A DNA stretch of 48,395 nt from Halieaceae bacterium (GCA_028282105.1 JANQIO010000232.1:1-48395); one strand, 5' to 3'; counted from the first letter of the stretch, positions 1 through 8,256 are shown. The notes: generated by a model not told the origin, from the sequence alone. Translations and numbers: made by a program.

Positions 1-42
1 GGATTATACCGTCAAATATAGCAGCGCACCCATGACAGGATG

Positions 43-65
43 CTGAATACCTTCGCAGTATTCAG
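43..65. repeat. Hairpin overlapping the LRR gene stop codon
   Basis: CTGAATAC (43-50) and GTATTCAG (58-65) form a perfect 8-bp stem around a 7-base loop. It covers the stop codon (62-64) of the LRR lipoprotein gene. No run of T follows on the minus strand, so it is not a standard intrinsic terminator; it may protect the 3' end of the mRNA. Confidence 0.4.
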
Positions 66-2251
66 GGCGGCAGGCAGTCGGCGGCCCTGACCTGGGCGCC
101 GTCAAACCGGTCACGCAGGGTCTCCACGGCCTCGCAGCTAAGCTCTGAGTTTCCGTCCAGGTCCAGGTATGCCAGGCGGGGTGTTTTTTCAGCAGTCAGC
201 GCGTCGACGGACACCAGTTCATTGGACTGCAGCGACATGTACTGTAGCGCCGGCAGGGTTCCGATACCTTCAAGCGAGGTTATCGCGTTGCCGTCCAACC
301 GCAGCGTAGCCAAATTCGGCAGGTCATCAAGATTGAGATCAACGATCTGGTTGTCACCGAGTCTGAGTGAGCGCAGCGCCTCGAGCCCGGACAGCTCCGC
401 CATTGTTGTCAGTCTATTGCTGGCAGCGTCTATGGAGCTCAATTGCTGCAAGGCAGCCAGTGGCGCCAGGCTGGTGATCCTGTTGTCCTGAACTTGCAGC
501 GAGCGCAGACCGGTGAGCTGCTCCAGTGGGGACAGGTCGGTAATGGCGTTGAATGAGGCGCTCAGTTGTTGGAGGGAAGGCAGTTCGCTCAGGGCGCTCA
601 GGTCCGCTACCTGGTTAGAACTGATGACCAGGGCTACAAGAGACGAGAGCTGCCGGATGCCTTCCAGGCTCTGCAACTCGTTGTGGCTCAGTATCAACCG
701 CTCCAGCTGTGTCAGCCCGCTGAGCATGGGCAGGCCGTCCAGGCCGCAGCCTTCGGCTTCGAGCACCTTCAGCCTTTTGAGGTTGAGCACCGGCTCAAGA
801 CTGTTCAGCGTGTTGTAGCCCACGCCCAGGTGTTGCAGGTCGGTCAGTCCCCGGAGCGCTGCTATCGACGTCAGCTGATTGCGGCCGATATCCAACCACT
901 CCAGGTCCACCAGCGTCGAGAGTGCGGACACGTCGGTCAGGCTATTGCCTCGCAGGCTGAGCCGCTGCAAGCCCGGCAGCGCCGCGAGCGTGGCGAGCCG
1001 GTCCTGGGTGGCGGCCCCCTGGTCCAGCCCCAGGCCGACCAGGCGGTCCAGCTTCGCCAGGGTGTTCATCACACTATCACTGTTGGGCTGGGGTCCGCTG
1101 ATCAGCAGGTAGCGCAGCCGCGGTAAGTCCTGCAGCCAGTCCACGGGGCCGAGTTCCATACCGTACAGCAGAAGCGTGTCGATGTTGGCGCTGTTGCGCA
1201 GTTCCGCGAGGGCGGCTGCGCCCACTGGCAGAGAGCCCAGGCTGACGCTCCTGAGGTGCTCCAGCTCCAGCAGGGGTGTCAAGGAGCTTACCCCATGGTG
1301 GAAGAGGTTGACGGTCTGCAGCCCGGTCAGGGCCTGCACGCCTTCGAGGTCGTTTATGCTGGCGCTGCCGGTCTCGCTCGGAAACCACGGGCATTCGAGT
1401 ACGGTTTGCTGATGCGCGTAGCGAAGCCTGGATCTGGCGATACAGGCGGTGAGATTGGCGTCGCTGAACTCAAGGTCTGCCAGCGGAGTAGCGCGAAACA
1501 CCTGCTCGGCAACCCTATCGGGGTCAAGCGCTGTGTCGGTCCTGACGCTCTCGGCCAGATAGTCCAGCGCCTCCTCACCCCAGCGATAGGCCTGTTCGCG
1601 GCCTGCGCGGGTCCAGCGCAGCAGATCCCCGGCGCTGACCACGCCGTCGCCATCGACATCCTTGAGCAGGCGTGCGGCGTTGGCGCTGCGCGCCCCCAGG
1701 CCGATTGAAGGGAAACAGTTATCCGTCCCCAGCAGCGATTCGCAGCGGACAAAGGCAAGGCCAGGTGCGGGTGGTCCGATTTCCGTGAGCTGGAAGTTGG
1801 CTTCCGTTAACGGGTTGATGCGGGCGAAGCCGCTCTTGAGCTGGGCGCCGGTGACCAGCATACGCCAGCTCCCGGCGACCGGCGTCGGCGCCGCATCGCG
1901 CACACCGTCGTGGTTGTAGTCGTAGTCGAGGCCGCCGCTGGCGGTCACCAGATAAAAGGTGAAGTCGGAGAGTGCGCTGGTGTCGAATTCCGCTGTGCCG
2001 AGGTAGAGCAGCTGTAAGACCGGGCCGAGCGCCGACCACTGTTCGGCGCCCAGCTCTTCGATGAGTGTGGCCTCGTCCTTCGAGGTGGCGGTCTGCAGAA
2101 TCACGCCCGGATTGTTGGATGTGGCCAGGGTCAGTGCGGCGCCGCCCACGGGTCCGTTGAGCTGGACCTGAAAGCAGCCGGACAGCGCCAGCGCCAGGCA
2201 GGCGGAGACGAAGAGTTTGCAGGAAAAATGTCGCTGTGTTGGGTACCGCAT
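62..2251 (-). CDS. Leucine-rich-repeat lipoprotein with two EF-hand-like loops
   Basis: This is a predicted 729-residue outer-membrane or surface lipoprotein. An N-terminal signal peptide ends in the lipobox LSGC (Cys about residue 26). Two dockerin/EF-hand-like calcium loops follow: DYDYNHDG near residue 109 and DVDGDGVVSAGD near residue 198. From about residue 295 to the end there are some sixteen or more 22-residue leucine-rich repeats with the LxxLxLxxNxhxxLxxL pattern, related to internalin-type LRRs. LRR solenoids bind proteins or glycans, so a binding or adhesion role is inferred; no catalytic motif is visible. The chosen ATG at 2251 has AGGGAG upstream, though the spacing is long; a GTG at 2263 is also in frame. 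The gene is monocistronic, and the aceA terminator lies between the two genes. Confidence 0.8.
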   Translation of the reverse strand: MRYPTQRHFSCKLFVSACLALALSGCFQVQLNGPVGGAALTLATSNNPGVILQTATSKDEATLIEELGAEQWSALGPVLQLLYLGTAEFDTSALSDFTFYLVTASGGLDYDYNHDGVRDAAPTPVAGSWRMLVTGAQLKSGFARINPLTEANFQLTEIGPPAPGLAFVRCESLLGTDNCFPSIGLGARSANAARLLKDVDGDGVVSAGDLLRWTRAGREQAYRWGEEALDYLAESVRTDTALDPDRVAEQVFRATPLADLEFSDANLTACIARSRLRYAHQQTVLECPWFPSETGSASINDLEGVQALTGLQTVNLFHHGVSSLTPLLELEHLRSVSLGSLPVGAAALAELRNSANIDTLLLYGMELGPVDWLQDLPRLRYLLISGPQPNSDSVMNTLAKLDRLVGLGLDQGAATQDRLATLAALPGLQRLSLRGNSLTDVSALSTLVDLEWLDIGRNQLTSIAALRGLTDLQHLGVGYNTLNSLEPVLNLKRLKVLEAEGCGLDGLPMLSGLTQLERLILSHNELQSLEGIRQLSSLVALVISSNQVADLSALSELPSLQQLSASFNAITDLSPLEQLTGLRSLQVQDNRITSLAPLAALQQLSSIDAASNRLTTMAELSGLEALRSLRLGDNQIVDLNLDDLPNLATLRLDGNAITSLEGIGTLPALQYMSLQSNELVSVDALTAEKTPRLAYLDLDGNSELSCEAVETLRDRFDGAQVRAADCLPP

Positions 2252-2334
2252 GCGCTTTCGCACTCCCTTTACCGCTGCGACAGTGTAGCACCAGAGCTGT
2301 GGTCGCGCCTGCTGAAGAGGCCCAAACCGGGCAC

Positions 2335-2364
2335 AAAAAAAGGGACCGCACTGCGGTCCCTTTT
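2335..2364 (-). terminator. Intrinsic terminator of aceA
   Basis: AAAAGGGACCGC (2338-2349) and GCGGTCCCTTTT (2353-2364) form a perfect 12-bp stem with a 3-base loop. On the minus strand, just downstream of the aceA stop, the stem is followed by seven T. With A and T tracts on both sides it could work in either direction. Confidence 0.85.
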
Positions 2365-2402
2365 ACTGGCTATGCGATGCGCGCAGAGCGCAACACCGAT
2401 GA

Positions 2403-4001
2403 TCAGCCGAACTGGTTCATGGTGTTGTCTTTGCCCGCCGCCTTGAGGGCCTGGTCGCCGGAGAAGTACTCCTTGTGATCGTCACCCATGTTGGAGCCCG
2501 CCATGTCCTGGTGCTTGACGCAGGCGATACCCTGGCGGATTTCCTGGCGCTGAACACCCTTGACGTAGGCCAGCATGCCCTCGTCGCCGAAGTAACCCTT
2601 GGCCAGGTTGTCGGTAGACAGGGCGGCCGTGTGGTAGGTCGGCAGCGTAATCAGGTGGTGGAAGATGCCTGCTTCGCGGGAACCATCCGCCTGGAAGGAC
2701 TGGATACGCTTGTCGGCTTCAGCAGACAGTTCACTGTCGTCGTACTCGGCGCTCATCAGCTCGTCGCGGTTGTAGGCAGATACGTCTTTGCCCGCTTCGC
2801 TCCAGGCGTCGAAGACCTGCTGGCGGAAGCTCAGCGTCCAGTTGAAGGACGGGCTGTTGTTGTAGACCAGCTTGGCATTGGGGATCACCTCGCGAATGCG
2901 GTTGACCATGCCGCCGATCTGGCCGACGTGGGGCTTCTCGGTCTCGATCCACAGCAGGTCAGCGCCGTTCTGCAGGCTGGTGATACAATCCAGTACGCAG
3001 CGATCTTCGCCGGTGCCGGCCTTGAAGCGGTACAGGCCGTTGGGCAGGCGCACCGGGCGCACCAGCTTGCCGTCCTGCTTGATGATGACATCGCCTTCAT
3101 TGGCATCTTCAGCGCCGCCGATTTCCTCGGTTTCGAGGAAGGCGTTGTACTTGTGGGCCAGGTCGCCGGCGTCGGTGGAGACCGGAATCTTCTGGGTCAG
3201 GCCGGCGCCGAGGGAGTCGGTGCGGGCCACAATGACGCCGTCGGGCACGCCCAGCTCGAGGAAGGCGTAGCGGATGGCGTTGATCTTGGCCAGAAAGTCT
3301 TCGTGGGGCACGGTGACCTTGCCGTCCTGGTGGCCACACTGCTTGGCGTCAGACACCTGGTTCTCGATCTGGATGGCACAGGCGCCCGCCTCGATCATCT
3401 TCTTGGCCAGCAGGTAGGTGGCCTCTTCGTTGCCGAAACCGGCGTCGATGTCGGCAATGATCGGTACCACGTGAGTTTCAAAGTTGTTGATGGCGTTGAT
3501 CGCGGCCTGCTCGGCGACCTGGTCACCGCCGTTGCGCGCGGCGTCGAGCTCGCGGAACAGGTGGTTCAGCTCGCGGGCATCGGCCTGGCGCAGGAAGGTG
3601 TACAGCTCTTCGATGAGGCTGGAAACCGAGGTCTTCTCGTGCATGGACTGGTCGGGCAGGGGGCCGAATTCACTGCGCAGGGCGGCGATCATCCAGCCGG
3701 ACAGGTACAGGTAGCGCTTGTTGGTGGTGCCGTGGTGCTTCTTGATGGCGATCAGCTTCTGCTGACCGATGAAGCCGTGCCAGCATCCCAGGGACTGGGT
3801 GTAGGAGGCGCTGTCGGCGTCATACTCGGCCATGTCTTTGCGCATGATGGCGGCGGTGTAGCGGGCAATATCGAGGCCGGTCTTGAACTGGTTCTGCAGT
3901 TCCATGCGAGCGGCGAATTCGGGGTTGATTGCGTCCCAGGTGTGGCCGTGGGCCTCGCGCTGGTCAGCGAACTTGCTTACGAGTTCCTGGTAAGTAGACA
4001 T
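2403..4001 (-). CDS. aceA: Isocitrate lyase
   Basis: The enzyme cleaves isocitrate to glyoxylate and succinate, the first step of the glyoxylate shunt used for growth on acetate and fatty acids; it is cytoplasmic. The 532-residue product matches the longer Pseudomonas aeruginosa-type enzyme (about 530 residues) rather than the 434-residue E. coli type. The active-site signature appears as KQCGH instead of KKCGH, followed by QDGKVTVPHEDF. Substrate- and Mg-binding stretches such as PIIADIDAGFGN and VARTDSLGAG are present. The ATG at 4001 (MSTYQELVSKF) fits the family start; an upstream ATG at 4052 would add 17 atypical residues. The gene is transcribed divergently from a TetR gene and ends at a strong terminator. 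It would feed the shunt when the fatty-acid or side-chain catabolism genes elsewhere in the window release acetyl-CoA. Confidence 0.96.
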   Translation of the reverse strand: MSTYQELVSKFADQREAHGHTWDAINPEFAARMELQNQFKTGLDIARYTAAIMRKDMAEYDADSASYTQSLGCWHGFIGQQKLIAIKKHHGTTNKRYLYLSGWMIAALRSEFGPLPDQSMHEKTSVSSLIEELYTFLRQADARELNHLFRELDAARNGGDQVAEQAAINAINNFETHVVPIIADIDAGFGNEEATYLLAKKMIEAGACAIQIENQVSDAKQCGHQDGKVTVPHEDFLAKINAIRYAFLELGVPDGVIVARTDSLGAGLTQKIPVSTDAGDLAHKYNAFLETEEIGGAEDANEGDVIIKQDGKLVRPVRLPNGLYRFKAGTGEDRCVLDCITSLQNGADLLWIETEKPHVGQIGGMVNRIREVIPNAKLVYNNSPSFNWTLSFRQQVFDAWSEAGKDVSAYNRDELMSAEYDDSELSAEADKRIQSFQADGSREAGIFHHLITLPTYHTAALSTDNLAKGYFGDEGMLAYVKGVQRQEIRQGIACVKHQDMAGSNMGDDHKEYFSGDQALKAAGKDNTMNQFG

Positions 4002-4225
4002 CGTGATGTACCTGTATAGCTGTAGGAGTTCCAACAAAAACTGTGTGGGCATTGCCCGAATGGTGAGCAGTGTAGGTGGGCCGACTGCATAAATGAAATT
4101 TATAGTTAGGATACCTGCTATTCACATCTGAAATGTTGATAAGCATCATCCCTGGCGCAGATAGCCGCCAGTTTGGGGGCTCCTCATATCGATAGAAGCA
4201 ATTGTTCTGAGGATTTGCTTGCCAA

Positions 4226-4247
4226 ACAAGACGACCGGTCATATTGT
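4226..4247. promoter_or_regulatory. Operator-like palindrome upstream of the TetR gene
   Basis: This is an imperfect 22-bp palindrome centred on GACCGGTC, symmetric at 9 of 11 positions, 39 bp before the TetR start. Its core AAGACGACCGGTCATATT (4228-4245) recurs with one change in front of trxA at 4909-4926. It is probably the autoregulatory site of the TetR protein. Confidence 0.6.
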
Positions 4248-4286
4248 AATGGGCATGAAATCAACCAGATCAGAGACAAGCTGGCG

Positions 4287-4889
4287 ATGAGCAAGCGCGA
4301 GTCCAGGAAAGCCCTGCTGCTTGAGCGCGGCCTGGAGGTGATGAAGGTGCAGGGTTACAACGGCACCAGTGTGAAGGACATTGTCGATGCCGCCGGCATG
4401 CCCAAGGGCTCGTTCTACAACTATTTCGCGAGCAAGGAAGACTTTGCAGTGGCTGCTCTCGACAGCGTTGGGCAAGCAACACTGAGTGAAGGTGAGCGCT
4501 TACTTGGCAATATCAGCCAGCTGCCGCTGGATCGGCTGCGGGCCTTCTTTCTGGCGCATACCGAGCAGGCCTGTGCCGATGATTTTCGCGCTGGCTGCTT
4601 CCTCGGGAATCTCGGGCAGGAAATGTCCGACAGCTGTGAGGCGATTCGCTGCAAGGTGCAGCAGACCCTGGCCGCCAATGCCGACATGTTTCGCGCGGTA
4701 CTGGAACAGGCCCAGGCGGCGGGGCAACTGGCCCCGGAGATTGAGACGACAGAAACCGCCGAGTTCCTGTTCAACGCCTGGGAGGGCACGCTGATGCGCA
4801 TGAAGGCCGACAAGTCCCGGGCGCCCTTGGATGCCTTCCTGGCACTGCTGCCCAGGCTTCTGGGCGAAGAAGCGATGGTAACGGCGTAA
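4287..4889 (+). CDS. TetR-family regulator, NemR/AcuR-like
   Basis: This is a 200-residue dimeric DNA-binding repressor. An N-terminal TetR helix-turn-helix is clear: ERGLEVMKVQGYNGTSVKDI, then AAGMPKGSFYNYFASKEDFA, about residues 10-55. The ligand domain has the motif GCFLGNLGQEMSD, which resembles TetR proteins of the NemR/AcuR group; in NemR a cysteine senses electrophiles. Whether the Cys here does the same is inference. The ATG at 4287 (MSKRESRK) is preferred because the upstream in-frame extension would cover the operator-like site. Thioredoxin follows 66 bp downstream with a matching site in between, suggesting co-regulation of a small redox or electrophile response. The divergent aceA might also be affected. 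The inducing ligand is unknown. Confidence 0.85.
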   Translation: MSKRESRKALLLERGLEVMKVQGYNGTSVKDIVDAAGMPKGSFYNYFASKEDFAVAALDSVGQATLSEGERLLGNISQLPLDRLRAFFLAHTEQACADDFRAGCFLGNLGQEMSDSCEAIRCKVQQTLAANADMFRAVLEQAQAAGQLAPEIETTETAEFLFNAWEGTLMRMKADKSRAPLDAFLALLPRLLGEEAMVTA

Positions 4890-4908
4890 AAAAATTTTCT
4901 GTAAAAGT

Positions 4909-4926
4909 AAGACGACTGGTCATATT
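4909..4926. promoter_or_regulatory. Second operator-like site, upstream of trxA
   Basis: AAGACGACTGGTCATATT differs from the site in front of the TetR gene at one of 18 positions. It lies between the TetR stop and the trxA ribosome binding site and runs into an AT-rich -10-like segment (TATTTTATAG), so bound repressor would block a trxA promoter. Confidence 0.6.
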
Positions 4927-4955
4927 TTATAGCTCAAACCACGGAGGATAACCCC

Positions 4956-5285
4956 ATGAGTGACTTCAGACCCCAGGCGGTAAGTAGCAACGATTTCGAC
5001 CAACAGGTCATCCAGGCCGGCCAGCCGGTGCTGGTGGATTTCTGGGCCGAGTGGTGCGGTCCCTGCCGCGTGATCGCACCGGTACTGGATCAGGTGGCCG
5101 AGGAGTTCGCCGGCCGCGCCAGCGTACGCAAGGTGGATGTGGACGCCCATCAGGACCTCGCCGGTCGCTACGGCATTCGCTCCATTCCCACCCTGATGGT
5201 GTTCAAGGATGGCGAGCCGGTGGAAACCCTCACTGGCGTGCAGTCCAGGTCCACCCTGGATGCCGCACTCGCGCGCCACGTATGA
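4956..5285 (+). CDS. trxA: Thioredoxin
   Basis: This is a 109-residue cytoplasmic thiol-disulfide oxidoreductase. The redox motif WCGPC sits at about residues 32-36 in FWAEWCGPCRVIAPVL. The cis-proline loop is SIPTLMVFKDG, and the thioredoxin fold is complete with the usual length (E. coli TrxA is 109 residues including Met). A good ribosome binding site, GGAGGATAACCCC, precedes the ATG. The gene has its own operator-like site, nearly the same as that of the TetR gene upstream, and ends at an intrinsic terminator, so it can be a single regulated unit. It may be a specialised thioredoxin induced by the TetR ligand rather than the housekeeping copy; the sequence alone cannot decide this. Confidence 0.95.
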   Translation: MSDFRPQAVSSNDFDQQVIQAGQPVLVDFWAEWCGPCRVIAPVLDQVAEEFAGRASVRKVDVDAHQDLAGRYGIRSIPTLMVFKDGEPVETLTGVQSRSTLDAALARHV

Positions 5286-5294
5286 CCCCCAACT

Positions 5295-5318
5295 GGGCCC
5301 AGGGATGGGCCCTTTTTT
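5295..5318 (+). terminator. Intrinsic terminator after trxA
   Basis: GGGCCCA (5295-5301), loop GGGA, TGGGCCC (5306-5312), then six T. It sits directly after the trxA stop, and its T tract overlaps the stop codon of the convergent TAXI-like gene. Confidence 0.85.
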
Positions 5319-6525
5319 ATGCCGGCTTCTCTGCCTCTTCCAGCAAGCGGTTGGAGAGGGTCAGGAAAGCCATCAGCGAGCCATCCGCGTCGATGCGCTC
5401 GTCGATCACCAGCGCCATCACCTCAGACTGAGCGTCACGGACGCGCTGGGCAATGTTGCTGTCATCGCTGTCGGGCTCAGACAGTTCATCGCGCAAGGTC
5501 AGCAGGCGCTGGTAAAACGTATCGAGCCGGTCCTTGCGCGACTGCTTGCGCTGGCGGCGTACCGTGGCCAGCACCGTGCCAGTGGCCAGCATCACGGTGG
5601 TGCCCAGCGCCAGCACTTCGGCGTAACGTTCCAGGAAGCCAGGCAGGTCCCGGTCCCGGTAGCGCCGTGCGCCCTCGTGCAGCGGCAACGCCTGGGCGGC
5701 CTCCATATGCTCCATGGGCCTGCGCACACCGGCCAGCGGGTACACCGCAGCCAGCTGCGGTCGCAGCGCATCGACGGCCATAGCCAGTTCGTAGACTGTG
5801 TCTCGCGGCAGTGATCCCCTGGCTACCAGCAGGCTGGTAACGGACAGGGTTAATGCCGCCTCATCCCCCAGCGGTGGGTAAAGCTGGGCTGGTAGCACAA
5901 AGGGACGCAGGGACGGGTAGCGCAGGGCAATGCCTTCGGCCACGCTGCCGTGCATTAGCTGCCGGGGCGCATCCAGGCTGTAGAGTCGAAATCCGGGCAG
6001 TCTTGAGAGGGCGTCCGGCGCGAGAATGCCGCCGAAAATAAAATAGCTGTCCGGTTCGCTGGATAGCGCGTCGTCGAGCAACTCGACGTCCGCATCCTCC
6101 AGCCCGAAGTCGCGGGCCAACTCGCGCGCCAGACGGTGCCCTGTGGATCCCGGTGGTCCTGCCCAGATCGGCCCGCGGGCCAACAGCTCGCCCAGGTCGC
6201 GCGGGGTGTCGCTGCCCCGGTAAAGTACATGCAGCACGCTGGGATAGAGATCAGCGACCAGCGCCAGGCCGGTGAGCGGCGCGCCGGGGTCTTCGAGTAT
6301 GCCGAGATCGATGTCGCCTGCCTGCAGCGCCGCGGACAACTGCTCGCCGCTCTCGAAGGGCCGCACGCTGATGGCCTGTTCATCCGGTGTCAGGCCGGCC
6401 AGCAAGCGGGCGATACTGGGGGCCGGCTCTTCCGGGTGTACGCCCAGCACCAGCGCCGCGCGAGCAGGCAGCGCCAGCAGCGCCAGTAATACCAGCAGCC
6501 CCGCCGTGGTCTGTTGCCGATTCAT
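5317..6525 (-). CDS. TAXI-family-like periplasmic binding protein with membrane anchor
   Basis: This 402-residue protein has a signal peptide ending at about ALPARA (residue 23), then a TAXI-type (TRAP-associated extracytoplasmic immunogenic) solute-binding fold. Supporting stretches are the ESGEQLSAALQAGDIDLGI segment, the PPGSTGHRLARELARDFGL segment typical of TAXI domain 2, and the C-terminal PLHEGARRYRDR motif. Unlike soluble TAXI proteins it continues into one transmembrane helix (about residues 305-323, ALGTTVMLATGTVLATV) and a charged cytoplasmic helical tail of about 75 residues. No TRAP permease gene is nearby. It overlaps the upstream YHS gene by 4 bp (ATGA), so the two are translationally coupled. 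A sensory or anchored-receptor role is inferred; the ligand is unknown. Confidence 0.7.
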   Translation of the reverse strand: MNRQQTTAGLLVLLALLALPARAALVLGVHPEEPAPSIARLLAGLTPDEQAISVRPFESGEQLSAALQAGDIDLGILEDPGAPLTGLALVADLYPSVLHVLYRGSDTPRDLGELLARGPIWAGPPGSTGHRLARELARDFGLEDADVELLDDALSSEPDSYFIFGGILAPDALSRLPGFRLYSLDAPRQLMHGSVAEGIALRYPSLRPFVLPAQLYPPLGDEAALTLSVTSLLVARGSLPRDTVYELAMAVDALRPQLAAVYPLAGVRRPMEHMEAAQALPLHEGARRYRDRDLPGFLERYAEVLALGTTVMLATGTVLATVRRQRKQSRKDRLDTFYQRLLTLRDELSEPDSDDSNIAQRVRDAQSEVMALVIDERIDADGSLMAFLTLSNRLLEEAEKPA

Positions 6526-6983
6526 GGTGTCAGCAGCTTGCGGGCGTTCTCATCCGCGCGTGCGCGAAAGCCGGCGGAATCACTGTCCCAGACGGTGCGG
6601 CCATTGGTAAAGCCAACCAGCTCGAACAGCAGCAGCTCCCCATCCTCTATTTTGAAGTTGGTGTAATCCGGGCAGGTGAGGCGGCCCATGGCCAGGGTTG
6701 CCGCGCACCAGCCGCGGTAACGCGGCAGATAGTCGGCTGGCGCCAGGGTAAAGCGCTCGAGGTTCTCGGCGCTGGCGAAGCGGTAGCGCAAACCTTCGTG
6801 TTCAAGCTCAAACGCCTGCTGCCCCGGGAGTGGCCCGCCCGGCTGGTGGTAGGACACCAGATCGTAGCCACCCACGGCGATGCCGTCCGGCGCGCAGTCG
6901 TGCTGGGCCGATGCCATGGGTGCTGCTACCAGCAGGGCCAGTAGTCCGCTTGTCGCTATCAGGCTCAAGAGCCGCTGTCGCAT
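6522..6983 (-). CDS. Secreted YHS-domain protein
   Basis: This 153-residue protein has a signal peptide cleaved after ...MASA (about residue 26), then a YHS-like domain: GIAVGGYDLVSYHQPGG, a FELEHEGLRYRFASAENLERF stretch, and DYLPRYRGWCAATLA. YHS domains are found in metal-handling proteins and in many secreted proteins of unknown role. Cysteines in DCAP, GWCA and LTCPD could bind metal or form a disulfide. It is the first gene of a two-gene unit with the anchored TAXI-like protein (ATGA overlap). The pair suggests a periplasmic sensing or binding module, but no substrate can be named. Confidence 0.75.
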   Translation of the reverse strand: MRQRLLSLIATSGLLALLVAAPMASAQHDCAPDGIAVGGYDLVSYHQPGGPLPGQQAFELEHEGLRYRFASAENLERFTLAPADYLPRYRGWCAATLAMGRLTCPDYTNFKIEDGELLLFELVGFTNGRTVWDSDSAGFRARADENARKLLTP

Positions 6984-7149
6984 GTTGCCTCCTCGGTGCT
7001 CCCTTTTGTCCGCGGGGGGGTGTCTAAGTTCAATCCCCGGCTGTCAGCCGGTTGTGATGCACTCGATCCATTCGTGATCCATTCGCGATCAAAGCGCAGT
7101 CACAACTCAATGAAAGCTTAGCTGGAATGCATGAACTTGGACGGCAGTC

Positions 7150-7177
7150 ACAAAAGCTAGTTTGCGTCAGCTTTTGT
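7150..7177. repeat. Perfect inverted repeat upstream of the CheB-like gene
   Basis: ACAAAAGCT (7150-7158) and AGCTTTTGT (7169-7177) form a perfect 9-bp stem with a 10-base spacer, 27 bp before the chosen start. No T run follows. It could be an operator or a 5'-UTR hairpin. The rest of 6984-7149 shows only a short direct repeat, ATCCATTCG, at about 7066 and 7077. Confidence 0.5.
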
Positions 7178-7203
7178 CCTTCCATGTCACAAACTGCCGT
7201 GGA

Positions 7204-8256
7204 ATGATCATTTTCATTATGGAATCACAACCTTTTATCGGCGTGGTCTGCGACGCCAGTTTCTCGGTGTTGGCAGGTCGTATCAAGGGTGCGGGCTACC
7301 GTATAGCGCGCGTATCGCCAGCCATGCTCAAGCCTGGCATGCGACCCAGCGTGGATATCTGGGTGGTGGACTGCGACGATATGGACGCAGTAGCTGATGA
7401 CCTGGCGGACATCGACGCGCCGGTGCTGGCCCTGAGCAATCGACCCGGCGTGGAAGAGCGGCTGGCTTACCGCAACTGGTGTGAGCGTATCCTCCGAACC
7501 CTGGAGAAATGGACGGCCGACGCCTGGCACCCGCGCCGCGACAATACCTCCACGCCGGACCACTACGCCGCGGTAGAGGGCGTCTGGCTGCTGGCCGGCT
7601 CGGTGGGTATGGACAGCGCCGTCAGGGATTTCCTGGAAGCGCTACCGGATATTCCGCCGGTGGCCTTCCTCTACGCCCAGCACATCCCCGCCGGCGAGCA
7701 ACACGGCCTGGTCAACAAGCTCAACAAGGTCAATCGCCACCTGCACGCGGTGCTCGCCGTGGGCAGGCACTGGTTCAACCCCTGCCAGATGCTGGTGGTG
7801 CCGGCCAGTTGCCGACTGCAGTTTGGTCACCAGGGGGAGGTGTTCAGTTTGCGAGACGCCTGGGGTGGCAAGGTCGACCCGCATATCGATCAGTTGATGA
7901 TGAGCGTGGCTGGCCTGCAGCCAAGACTGACCGGCGCCATCATGTTCAGCGGCGCCAGCACCGACGGGCTGCAGGGCGCTCAGGCCCTGCATGGCATCGG
8001 CTGTGATGTCTGGGCCCAGGATCCGGATACGGCGACTGAGCCGGCCATGCCCAGGGCGGTCAGCCAGCTGCGCCTGGCCAGTGAAGTGGGCAGCCCGGAG
8101 CGGCTCGCAGAGCTGTTCATGGCGCGCTACCAGAATGCGCCGGCCGTGGATTTGCCGGAGGACTTCAGCCGGGCGCGCCCAGCTCCCAGGTTACCGCGTG
8201 AAGGTGTCGAGTCAGCTCCTTCCGTCCCAGGTGTGCGATTTCCGAGTAGGGGATAG
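7204..8256 (+). CDS. CheB/ChpB-like methylesterase
   Basis: The predicted 350-residue protein resembles ChpB of type IV pilus chemosensory systems: a degenerate receiver-like N-terminus (FIGVVCDASFSVLAGRI, then DIWVVDCDD) followed by a CheB methylesterase domain. The catalytic triad is visible as Ser133 in LLAGSVGMDSAV, His160 in YAQHIPAGEQHG and Asp254 in FSGASTDGLQGA. CheB-type enzymes remove methyl groups from glutamates of chemoreceptors. No chemoreceptor, CheR or CheA gene is within the window, so it is an orphan here. Start choice is uncertain: ATG 7204 or ATG 7219; TTG codons further upstream would fall in the inverted repeat. Its last 92 bp overlap the convergent acyltransferase gene. 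Confidence 0.8.
   Translation: MIIFIMESQPFIGVVCDASFSVLAGRIKGAGYRIARVSPAMLKPGMRPSVDIWVVDCDDMDAVADDLADIDAPVLALSNRPGVEERLAYRNWCERILRTLEKWTADAWHPRRDNTSTPDHYAAVEGVWLLAGSVGMDSAVRDFLEALPDIPPVAFLYAQHIPAGEQHGLVNKLNKVNRHLHAVLAVGRHWFNPCQMLVVPASCRLQFGHQGEVFSLRDAWGGKVDPHIDQLMMSVAGLQPRLTGAIMFSGASTDGLQGAQALHGIGCDVWAQDPDTATEPAMPRAVSQLRLASEVGSPERLAELFMARYQNAPAVDLPEDFSRARPAPRLPREGVESAPSVPGVRFPSRG

Noticed and set aside
2475-4019. Long open frame on the plus strand opposite aceA
   Set aside because: It is antisense to a fully recognised isocitrate lyase. Its Val/Gly/Ala-rich translation is typical of a GC-rich shadow frame.
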